From positions 1-64,000 of the forward strand of contig JBLWGC010000035.1 in the NCBI GenBank assembly GCA_048772705.1: a stretch of DNA of 64,000 nucleotides, given 5' to 3'. Below, in pieces: positions 26,785 through 36,787 of this stretch. Below the pieces are notes generated by a model. The model did not search any database. It saw only the letters and a program-made list of their open reading frames with translations, and was not told where the DNA came from. Positions within the stretch are counted from its first letter, which is position 1. Each line of letters opens with the position of its first letter. The translations under genes and the position numbers were made by a program. Source of the DNA: Leidyana gryllorum EB-2025a (lineage: Eukaryota; Apicomplexa).

Positions 26785-29700
26785 CTAAAAAACAGTTTGA
26801 GGAGCAGGTCGCCACAAGCACATCTGGCACAAAGATACCATCATCAGGAGGACTGAGAGGGCAAAGAAAAGCAGAAGCAGCCATCCTAACCAGCCAAACA
26901 CCCCGTCGCAGCCCAACTCATAAACTCTTTTTACCACGTCCCCTAGCGCCTCACAAGAGTAAGCTTCTTCAATGTAGTCTAGACTGCGTCCCACCACTAA
27001 AAAGCAAATGACATGCTCGCAACAGCACCCCCAAGAGGCAGCAAAGCCAAATTTGATCATTCTGGGGGATGCACACTGAGGGGCAAAGATGCACACTGAG
27101 CGGCAAAGATGCACACTGAGTGCGTGTACATTTTCGCAACCCAATTGCACATGTTATGCACGCACACCGAAGGAGACGCGGGCCGACGCACATATTCACT
27201 CTCAGACACACTCACACACATGTTGTCACGATGTGTCAGTGACCGTTTCACAGAGATATGATACAAGTCGCGGGCTTACCATGTTTGAATGAATTGTTGC
27301 GGCCGAAGTCGACGGTCATATCGATGAGGGAGTGGTAGGAGGAGAAGTGTGTGAGTGACTTGGAATGTTGGGCGAACTCAGTCTTCCATGTAGAGTAGTT
27401 AAGGGTGTAGACGGAGAGGCCGCCTTGGGGTGTGGCCTCAGCAATGACGAAAGGGTAGCAGGGTGAGGCGGGAGGGCAAAGGATGGAGGGTCCGAAGGTC
27501 CAATCTGGTCCTTGGACGACATTATCGGAGGACTGTACGAGGAGGGGTCGAGGGTGTAGCGCTGCGGTGGCCTTAGCGATGGCGTATAGGAGTTGGCAGA
27601 GGTGTTGTTCGGGAGTGTGGTGCCAGTAGTCGAAGACCTGGCGTAATCGGCGATCGGGTGTGATTTGATGGCGCGAGGCGGCGTTGGGTTCATTGTAGAC
27701 GGAGGATGTATCAACGAGTATCGTCTCTTTATGGGTGTCTGATTGGTGGCACCTTTTTTGTGAGAATGTACATAATTTGAAGGGGCATTTGGGGTCCAAA
27801 TGAGTGTTGATATATTGTGTGATATCTTCGAGATCTTCTAGTCCCACCGCAGCTTTGAGGTCACTGTCTTGGATCTCGAGATTGACGACGACCTCTGTAT
27901 AGCTGGTGGGATCCTCGAGAAAGTCTCCGAGATCGACGTCCACGGTGACGGTGCCTGGGGTTGTTTTCAGTACTTCCCTCCATTGCTCCCAGAGCGTGTC
28001 GGGGAAGACAGGTACATGGGCGGCCAGCCCGTTCCAGTAGGCGGCTGAGAGCTCGCCTGTGCTGTTATAGAGGCCGCATCGGTTAGCAAAGACGGGGTCA
28101 ATGGAGGGTTCATCAAAAACCTCGGCATACAGACCTTTGGTCAGGAGGGTGTCGCTGATAAGTACGCAGCCCTCGCCGTACCAGAGGAACATCGCCGAGA
28201 GCACACCGGCAGCGCCCATGCCGATAGCGGCGAGCAACAGGCCGACGAGCACCTGCAGTCTGTTGGATTTGCGTCTCGTTGTCGGTCGAACGACGAGACG
28301 GTACAGTTGAGCGAGTGTGAAGACAATTATGGCACTTAGGAAGGAGATCATTACACCGAGGCCCATTTTGCCTTGGACGGGGAGTGAGCCGGGAATTGTG
28401 TGTACAGCCGCGTCCATCCAGCTGGAGACGCCTTCTAACATATCATTCAGATAAGCTAAGAGAGCGGTAAACCGAAACTGCTGCAATCTCATTTCGATCG
28501 CCAACGCATCTGTAGGGGCAGCTAGAGGGACCTCACCAACTCGGGACCAAAAATCAGAATAGGGTATGGAGACCACATCGGGGAAAGGCTGTGGTGGAGA
28601 CGGTAATTTTGGAGCCTTTTCTGAATCATCCCACTGGAAGCTCCCCGCCGTTGCCGTCTCTGCAGCTAAGGCCGCCGTCTCTGCAGCTAAGGCCGCCGTC
28701 TCCGCAGCTAAGGCCGCCGTCTCCGCAGCTAAGGCCGCCGTCTCTGCAGCTAAGGCCGCCGTCTCTGCAGCTAAGGCCGCCGTCTCCGCAGCTAAGGCCG
28801 CCGTCTCCGCAGCTAAGGCCGCCTTCTCCGCTTCCATCTCGTCTTTCTCGCCCGCTAATGTCTTCTTTTGATCAGTGAAGAGCTCCATGACGAGATTTTC
28901 GGCAGAGGAGAGTGTGAAGCCATAGCCAAAGACTGCATCGTTTTCCTCTGCGTCTTTCCAGCCGGTGAAGGATTCGAAACCGCCCAACTGATTGCTTAGC
29001 AGAACTCCGCCGTAGATATAGGCTGTGAGCTCCTGCATGAGGGGCGTGGCCGATCCCCCCAGGAAGCGAAGGTTGCCGGACCATTGGGCCATTTGCAGAC
29101 TGAGCTGATGGATGTCTGTCATATAGGCCAGCATTCCGTTGAACTCCCGACCTCCAGTGGTGGGGATCTTTGTAGTGTAGAGCATATGGAAAGGTTCTTG
29201 AATCGCGGCACAGATGAGTGCTTGATGCACCCCATACATACGCGGAATCAATATCGCACACGTCAAACTTAGAACGAGGACCAAAGCGCTCCCGATTACA
29301 ATCCACACCGCCGTCTGAGTCGAGAACGCCCACGTCCAGTCACTCGGACACTCCAAGAGATCGGCCGCGACAGTCCCATTGGAAGGGGGAGGGGAGGAGG
29401 ATCCCCTATTATCTTTGTTTCTCTGTCCTCGTCGTCCACGCTGACACGAGCGGAGCGGATGATGCGTCTTAACGGTAATGAGCTTAGAGGACAGAGAGGA
29501 GCTGCGGTCCAGCGGCTGGAACGGACGTCGGCCATCTTCGAGGTCGGGGCCGTCCCGCGGGGACATTGCATATTCACTGGTGAACCGCCGCGTCAGTATG
29601 CTGCCCAACCGAACAGAACGCGTCGTCGGTGAGGTCACTGTTGTCGTCTTGAGCCCCAAATCAAAATCATCACCAGACGAAGATTGCCGCCAAATGTTAT

Positions 29701-30634
29701 TTTCTTCGCTCTCTTCGTCCCCCATGCCCGAAGAACAGACATCTTGAAATGATGCCACGTCGTCGTCGTCGGCGATAGATTCTCCTCCCACGAATTGCAA
29801 AGCCGCCGGCGGGTGGTCTAAATAGAAACTTTCTTCGAACCGAGACGCTCCTCCTGGTTTGGCCACAGACGCAGTCGTCTGCAGCCTCCCGCCCCCCTCC
29901 TCTTCGTGAGGGATTATTGTACCAACCGCGAGGGTCGAATGGGTTGTATTAAAGGAAAAACGACACGCCCGGCCGCCGGAATTGATGGGTATTTGATACA
30001 TACGGAATAGATCAGGACACGTATTGGTAGTACTTAACCCGGGGAAACCCGTAAGAGTCACGTCCTTGTTAATCGAGGCCCGCGGCTTGCTGCCCCGACA
30101 CGCCGGCGGCTCATAGTGACCGTCCAAACTCGATCTCAAAGCTGCCATCGGAGGCGGCCGTCCCTGAGGGTCGTTCGGTATTGGGGGCCGCGGGGACGGT
30201 AACCCGTCTCGGAAGCGAACTAAACGAGACACACGGCTCAACGGATCCACCTCGCGCTCCCCAGATGTCGGCAGAAAGTACTTCAACACAGGCCACACGC
30301 AGAACAATGCGATCAGACTCATCAGCAGAGCCACCCCAATGAACAGCATTGGCACCCACGTCCCGTTACCCTGCTCAGGTGAATCATAAGGTATACCCAA
30401 CAGCTCCACGAACCCATTGTGACGAAACACACTTGGCCATATATGTAATAGTCGATAAACCCAGCGCTGCTTTTGCACTGCCGAAACCTCCGGAAGACTT
30501 GGACGCGAAACATAATGTTTACCACATAACTCCTCAACCGTCCGGGTCCAACTCCTCCGACACTCGCCCAAGGACGTCAAATCAGAAAAACGACAACTCC
30601 CCCAATCTTCGCTCAAGTATCTTCTACTACCCAT
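26785..30634 (-). CDS. P5: prominin-like pentaspan protein with large cytosolic insertion and AALAAET repeats
   Basis: About 1,190 residues. The N-terminus has the paired cysteines of the family but no clear signal peptide; an upstream ATG (ATGGCTAATGGGTAG) makes a four-codon uORF overlapping the start. TM1 (VPMLFIGVALLMSLIALFCVW) and TM2 (VWIVIGSALVLVLSLTCAIL) are separated by about 300 hydrophilic residues instead of the usual short turn. The first ectodomain has eight AALAAET heptads. TM3 (GVMISFLSAIIVFTLAQLY), TM4 (VLVGLLLAAIGMGAAGVLSAMFLW), then VYNEPNAA (shared with P6), CPPASPCYPF and TM5 (WLGWLLLLFFALSVLLMMVSL). One 283-nt intron (26997-27279) precedes the last exon; joining there restores VVGRSLDYIEEAYSCEAL in phase. 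The stop is 23 nt from the P4 start. Confidence 0.78.
27071..27120 (+). repeat. 20-bp tandem repeat, 2.5 copies, in P5 intron
   Basis: Unit GCACACTGAGNGGCAAAGAT. On the transcript strand each copy contains CTCAG after a pyrimidine-rich stretch, so the array is a row of possible decoy 3' splice sites upstream of the acceptor that fits the frame (26997). Confidence 0.85.
28653..28820 (-). repeat. 21-bp coding minisatellite, 8 units
   Basis: Eight near-identical 21-bp units (differing at a TCTCTG/TCTCCG position) followed by a partial unit, coding AALAAET heptads in P5. An Ala/Leu heptad is expected to form a long helix or coiled coil in the ectodomain. Confidence 0.95.
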
Positions 30635-30840
30635 TAGCCATCTTTTTTCAACACTACACTAGTGAATCGACAGATAGACGGACAGAAAAACAAAGTTCGT
30701 GATCAGACTGTTAGTGGTTGCTCAAATTACTCCAGTCAAAGCTGACAGACTGCCAGCATACAATAGAGAGATAGATGATCGGATTATGCCACATCAATCA
30801 CCGCACAACCCCCCCCCCCCGACCTCCGTACCGAAACAAA

Positions 30841-33527
30841 CTAGCTAAACTCTTGCATTGCCCGCCACACCAATGCTTCTCGCACATTCATCGGACCTTC
30901 CCCACGATTGCTGCTCCACGCACAGACCACAATAGAGAAAGCGGTGATCAGCACCAGTCCCAGGGTCACAAAAATAAACCCCAGTAGAGCCATATTGCCA
31001 ACTAAACCCACGCACGACACTGTCCATAACGCTTCTTGTAGCTGCTGTAACTGACTGCAGTTCCAACGCCAAACCGCAGTTTGCAAAATCCTCTCCCACG
31101 CTGTCAACAGACGGATTTTCACGGGGAAGTAGTAATTATGACCACACACGCGAACACAACGAGACACACGATCGCACAAACACGCAACACACAACACCCT
31201 GTCTCAGATCATCCATCATTCAACGGTTTATCTACATTCCATATTGTGCATCACGAATGAGGAGTCGCAGCTGACAGCAATACCGTGAGTCAGGTTTTAT
31301 TTAACGGACTTTGACGGGTGCACAATGAAGCCGACTTACTGGGCTCAAAGGCGACAAATTGCCCAAATTGTATCGTTAAAGATATCAAATCCTCCACTGA
31401 AGTAGTCAATTGCAGGGAACGGACGGCCTCTGGTGCCCGTTCCGTCCACGTTGCATAGTCAACATACGCTAGATTGAATCCATTCTCACACAATTCGAGT
31501 AGCACGAAGGGGTGACAGCAGACCCCAACTGGGCAGATGTTTTCGACGCCACCTATTTCATCTGGTGAACTGCTGGAGCGAGACCAAGGACGAAAGGCAG
31601 CGTTCCTGAGCGCACCCATATATATGCGTTTCAAAAAGCGTTGGCTCGAGTTCGGGTTCGTCAACCATTCGTAGGCATCACGCAAAAGGAGATCGTGAGT
31701 CAGATCGTCAATAGTGGCGGCGTTTGGTTCGTTGTACACCGTATCAGGTGTCACGAGGACGATCAGTTTTGAGGTGAGCCTCCGACAAACATCCTCCGGC
31801 TGTACGCACAGGTAGTAGGGGCAGTCTGGATCCAGATCGGCATTGAGTCTCATTTCCAGAGCCGCCAAACTTTCGGCACTGAGAACTTTTTTTCCATTCT
31901 CCCCAACGACATCGACGAGGATCGAAGGAGATATTTGGGGCGCGACAACGATCTCCAATTCCAGATCGCTGGAGACATACTCAGGTGTTGAGTATTCCAC
32001 ATTTTGTCCGAAGCGTGTGTAGACAGCCTCGTGCATTTCGGATTGCCAATTGACCCAATCCTCCGGGAGATAGACTGGTGTTCCGTTAACGAGTTGATGG
32101 ACAAAGTCATCTAATTCGCCGTCTGCTCCCCATTGGAGGCAATGTGTTTGGAGAGTTGATGCGGCAGGGTGTGGGCAGATGTCCGCCTCATTTCCCCAGA
32201 CAGCGCAGTACTGTCCCCGGGTCATGAGGTCATCGCTGAGAAAGATGCAAGCATCGGCCGCATGGTATGTCTTGAAGAAGACAAGCCCGGAGATAGCAAT
32301 CCAGACGCCTCCTACGAGCCATCCGATGAGAACATACCAGGGGCGGCCTCGGGGCGAGAAGAAGTTTCGCTGACGCCAATAAAAGAGTATTTCAATGAGT
32401 CCCAGAAACACAAAGAGGAGCAGTGCTGCCATGAGGATATTGGTGGTGGCGCGTGTAGGTTCAACGTAGAGGAACGCTGATTGCCATTGTTCGGGATTCG
32501 GGTTGTTTCTGAATGTGTTTGCGATCGAGTCGAATAAAGCCATTGTTCGGTCCATAGTGGTGACCATTCGATCGAGATAGTCGTGATGTCGTGCAAAGGC
32601 TTCCGTAGTATTCCCAGCAGGAGCAGAGCCGTTGTGTGCTCGGAGAGAGGAGACAAATTGCCCAAAGGTGATTTGGGTTTGCGGATACATTGCGAATAAG
32701 GGTTCCACCTGGGTCAGGGGGGAGTTCAAAGGTACAGTGGGGGTCGGTAGTGCTTGGGGCCAGTCGTGAGTTTCGTTAATCACCGTGTCATAGGCTTGGA
32801 GGTGTAGGCCGAGACTGAATGGTTTCTCATTCCCATGACGATCTGACCATCCGATCAGGTTGGGCGCGGCGATATTCGTCTCGGTGGCGATTATTGTGGC
32901 ATGTATGAGCATCGCCCATTGTTTCCAATGGTCGTTGATGTTGGCTCCGAAACCATAGTCGTGCCATCGATCTATTTCGTCATGAAGTTGATCTACAAAG
33001 TTACGAAAGCTTTGTAATCCTCGTTGGGCGCCGTGACCGTACTTGAGATCATAGGCTGCTTGAACGCTCATACATCGACTTGCTTTGAATGCTTTAGAAG
33101 CGCGCTGGTGTGCGACCGACGCCCAGATCAATAAGATGAAACAGCTTATCACACCAACGCTCAAGAGCAATCCGTTGACAAAATAACGGGTAGGCTCTCT
33201 GGTAGCAGACGGGGTAACAGCTTTACTCTCATTGCCTCGGACCGCACATGGCCAGATACAAACTAAACCGCAGATTACCAATATCGAACCAAGCACAATA
33301 AGGCTACTCGCCAAAATACTTGGGGTCGCAGATAAGGAGCTCGAACCGCCAGGGGTAAAGTAATCGTTATATATGTCGCGTGTGCGCAGACTCTGTAACG
33401 AGGCCAGAGCTTGTTCTGCTTGCCAGTCGAGTGCAATACTATCATAGGATATACGCCCAGAATCGCAAAACCATTCCACTGCCTGAGCCAAATCCCACCT
33501 ATCCTCCAACCATTCTTCCCACCCCAT
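30841..33527 (-). CDS. P6: prominin-like pentaspan membrane protein
   Basis: About 815 residues from the first ATG. TM1 (ILASSLIVLGSILVICGLVCIW), TM2 (FVNGLLLSVGVISCFILLIW), ectodomain, TM3 (ILMAALLLFVFLGLIEILFYW), turn FFSPRGRPW, TM4 (YVLIGWLVGGVWIAISGLVFF), a second ectodomain with CIFLSDDLMTRGQYCAVW, VYNEPNAATIDDL and CPVGVCCHPF. A 239-nt intron (31101-31339) precedes the last exon with RWNCSQLQQLQEALWTVSC and TM5 (NMALLGFIFVTLGLVLITAF). The open frame continues 24 codons upstream of the ATG with a signal-peptide-like stretch (LVAVVLPCWALWHVRDSFF) that starts from a TTG at 33599 and overlaps the 3' end of the ZIP gene in another frame. Either initiation is non-AUG or an upstream exon is missed. 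Closest to P5. Confidence 0.78.
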
Positions 33528-33540
33528 CTTACAAAAAAAG

Positions 33541-34936
33541 CTATCCCTCACATGCCATAGTGCCCAACACGGCAGCACTACCGCAACTAAACAGAACAAT
33601 CTTCATCACACGTCCGCTGATCGAATACTGAGATTGATCTCCTTCCTTGAAACTCGTTGGTAAGAACTCTACCAAGGACACAAACAGGAATGTCCCGGAA
33701 GCAATCAGACTGAACCAGCCATTCAGAGCTGTACTTAGAGCGCTCTTCTCATTCCGGCAAATTGTGAAACCCAATACAGCACCAATAGGAGACATCATTG
33801 CAAACAGAACCGATATCAACATGAACCCTGCATCCATGCATGATCCAATGACAATCTGCCACCAGACCTTACGTTTACAACTGACTTGGGCGCGCAGCAG
33901 TGATGCTCCCACCGCGAATGCTGATAGGGTCTTGTGCAGTAGAATTGCCAGAGCAATGGCGTGAGCCTGGCCAGCCGATCCGGGCGTGGCGGCGGCTCCC
34001 AGACCCAGTCCCTCCGTCAGACTAGAGATAGATTGATTATCAATGATAACAGGGCGGACACCTCAGCGCGCAACAGGTGATAGCACACACACGTGTGCTG
34101 TCGACTGCGTGATGACTGTCGATGACTCACCTGTGTATTCCGAACAAGATCAGGAGAAAAGTCAGAACACTTGAGCTTCGTTCGACATTGAGGGCAAATT
34201 GTCGGATAGTTTCATTGTTATTGGCTTCACAGTAGTTACACGAAGCCGAAGTTGCTCGAAAGTCGGGGTTGTCCAACAGAGGAGTTATCATATCAATGGG
34301 AGGGGCTGTGTGACTTTGTTGGCGTGAGATGGCTCCCGGCGTGCATTTCAACGCTTCGCGACGCATATTACTGTGTTCATACAAAGCGCGAATCACGCTG
34401 GCAGCCTCCAATGGGGCACTAGCTACTTCAACGGCACACGGAGCGATACCAGCACAGCTGCGTATGTGCCAATCTTGCAGAACCGAGCCCACTTGTTCAA
34501 TTACTGCCATTTAAGGCTGAAAGTGACAGCGGACACACGCGCGCGACGCCTACCGAAGAAGAGATTAAAGGTTACACATGTGATCAGACCAGCTTTGAGG
34601 CCGCCAGCCTGGATGCTATGTGATTCAGTGATCATTGCTGTGAATCCATTGATCATAAAGACGAATGCAACCGCTAAACAGACTCCGGCTGAGAAGCTCA
34701 TTAGGTACGACATGGCTATCTCGTTCCGTTCAGCATGTTCGATTGTTTCGGCGGAAGCATCGCGTTTGCCTCCATCAGACCATTCGCGCTGTCGCAATAT
34801 CCACTCAGGCAGATAACATCCTGAGATAGGTCCGTTCGGCGGGGTTTGAATGGGCAAACTTGCCTATCAATGTTGCCAAGAAGATTAGCACGATCCATAT
34901 GCCGAGGCTATGAAGGAACTCTAAATACGCTACCAT
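33541..34936 (-). CDS. ZIP-family (SLC39) divalent metal transporter
   Basis: Imports Zn2+/Fe2+-type ions into the cytosol (family function). TM1 (WIVLIFLATLIG), TM2 (MSYLMSFSAGVCLAVAFVFMINGF) and, after a hydrophilic loop with CNYCEANNN, the signature HSLTEGLGLGA formed across a 109-nt intron (34022-34130), then AIALAILLHKTLSAFAVGASLL and GWFSLIASGTFLFVSLVEFLP. The two His-containing motifs (HSLTEG and HKTLSA) are the metal path of ZIP TM4 and TM5. The first intron, 34821-34863, must be read as GC-AG to keep frame (LIG joined to CYLPEW). The start ATG overlaps the stop of the upstream kinase gene (ATGGTAG). An alternative start at 34857 would lose TM1. Confidence 0.85.
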
Positions 34937-36760
34937 TTCTTGGATGAAAAATGAGCTTTTGCTAATGATTCGGGTCCAGGCGGCTTTCGAGAGACAGAAA
35001 GTGGCCCCTTAAGTGGCTGTCCCCGATTGGAGGCCGTTGGGGCAGCGAAAGAACCAAATCCAATGCGGGGGCTGGGGGTGCGGTCACTAGGTACTCTTGC
35101 AACTGTTGGGCTGGGTCCGTGACCTCCTACCCGCGTAGTGCCTGACCGAGCTCCGCGCAGAGCGGTCCGAGGAGTGGTGGTCTGGAGAGGCGCACGAGCG
35201 CGGCCACTTCTTCCGACAGGTTGTGCGAAGCGACTAGCAGTTGGACTTTCACTTGTGGGCGAAATGGCGACAGCTTTAGGATGCTCTGCTGGATGGATGT
35301 CGGACATGTCACTTCCGAGTGTAGAGGTTTCCTGGTGTTCGAAGCTCGAGGGGTTGCCTGAATGTGTCCTCTGGGGCCCTGCTGTCTGGTGTTGATTAGG
35401 GACTCGAAAACCTGAGGGTAGACGCGGTGTTCCTTTCACTGACTCGGGACAGTGTACGTCAGCCATGAACGGGTGGTCCAGAAGTTCGCCAGCTGTTGGG
35501 CGGCGCAAAGGCTCGGGATTGAGCATTGCATAAACGAATGATTGAGCGACGTGGGGGACATACAAACGGCGTCGCTGCCCTTTCATATTGGGAAAGGTCG
35601 AGCGTAACTCGTATGCAGTCAGCGGCCAGGACTCTTCTGACGGGAGGCCGACAGCAGCAATGATCTTGAAAAACACTTCCAGTTCGGAGCTGCCGGCAAA
35701 TGGATGGCGACCCGAAAAGAGCTCTGCAGCTATCACACCCACAGACCATATGTCCACCGAATATGAATAATGTGTGTCGCCCATTAAAACTTCGGGCGCA
35801 CGGTACATTGTTGCGCCGACACCTGCCGTCTTTGTCGCAGTACTTGCGGTGTTCACCCGGCTGTTGTGCCACTCAGCTACCCGAACTAGATTCAAATCTT
35901 GAGTCAAATGTATCGCGCCCTGTATGATATTATCGTGTAAGCACACACACGTTCGGTCGATTGAATCTTACAGGATGCAGGGAACGATGCATTAAATTGG
36001 CCTTATGCATGAAATCCAAAGCGCTCAGTATTTCATGCAGTATCCATTTGATTTCTTCAACAGTCAGTACTGGTGATGGCAGCTTGTCATCATCGATTAC
36101 GCGGGAGGGGTCGAGGCCAATCTGATGCGATCTGCTTCTTTGAAACTGACGCAGATCGCAACAAAGTAGAGGTCCCATTCGCCAAATCTGACCGTCAGCC
36201 GCATCTTTCCCAGTGACGCTGGCTCCAAAGTAACCAGTAGCATACTGACAAGCTCGCATGTAGCGCCCTATGTACACATCACGGATAAGTTGTTCTGCCA
36301 ACTGGCCTTCAATAACAGTCGGCAGCGCCTTTGTCGAACGAACGTCGAATGTGGCAAAATCTTTGCCTGGTGTTCCTGCCAGGCTGGACTGCTGGGCTGG
36401 CGATATATTTCCGAGGTATCGTTGGACATGAATAGTGTCGTCCTCGGCCGTGATGCTCCTGCCGTTCGACAGGAACTCACCAGGGCCTGACGTGAGAGTT
36501 TTCAAATTGAAACAATTCACAAACGGTGTTGATCGACTCGCACCGAGCTTCCCCATATCAGTCATAACAGCATTGTGTCTGTCCTTGAGATCCAGCCAAT
36601 ACTTCAATTGAAAGTCATTTTGCCTATCCTTATCACATTGGCGGTTCCAAGTACATTGACTTTCCCAACCAATGGTGTCCAATACATTGTCCTCTTGGGC
36701 CGCGTTCAGCAAAACGCTCTCACGAGCAACGATACGACCACTGATGGAGGTAGCCTCCAT
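34930..36760 (-). CDS. CMGC-like protein kinase homolog lacking catalytic residues (pseudokinase)
   Basis: A two-exon gene (intron 35920-35971) of about 590 residues. The N-terminal lobe is poorly recognisable. The C-terminal lobe is clear: EEIKWILHEILSALDFMHKANLMHRSLHP, then VGATMYRAPEVLMGDTHYSYSVDIWSVGVIAAELFSGRHPF and RRPTAGELLDHPFM, as in CDK/MAPK-type kinases. The catalytic loop reads HRSLHPGA where active kinases have HRDxKxxN, and the DFG position reads AEW. The catalytic Asp, the Lys, the Asn and the Mg-binding Asp are therefore all absent. The C-terminal 170 residues are disordered and Ser/Pro/Arg-rich. A scaffold or allosteric role is inferred. Start 36760 is the ATG that leaves 27 bp to the divergent Sua5 gene; the open frame extends further upstream into that gene. 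Confidence 0.8.
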
Positions 36761-36787
36761 GAAGTAGCTCAAAAAAAAGTTCCAAGG
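36761..36787. promoter_or_regulatory. 27-bp divergent intergenic interval
   Basis: Separates the start codons of the pseudokinase (minus) and Sua5 (plus) genes. It contains an A8 run. Any shared promoter must extend into coding sequence. Confidence 0.4.

Noticed and set aside
27071-27120. CRISPR-like array
   Set aside because: Only 2.5 contiguous 20-bp copies without spacers, inside an intron.
28566-28878. Plus-strand Ala/Lys and Pro-rich repeat proteins
   Set aside because: Shadows of the 21-bp minisatellite coding for AALAAET on the other strand.
36575-36787. Upstream in-frame extension of Sua5
   Set aside because: It overlaps the divergent kinase exon, has no family similarity, and the ATG at 36788 gives a normal leader.
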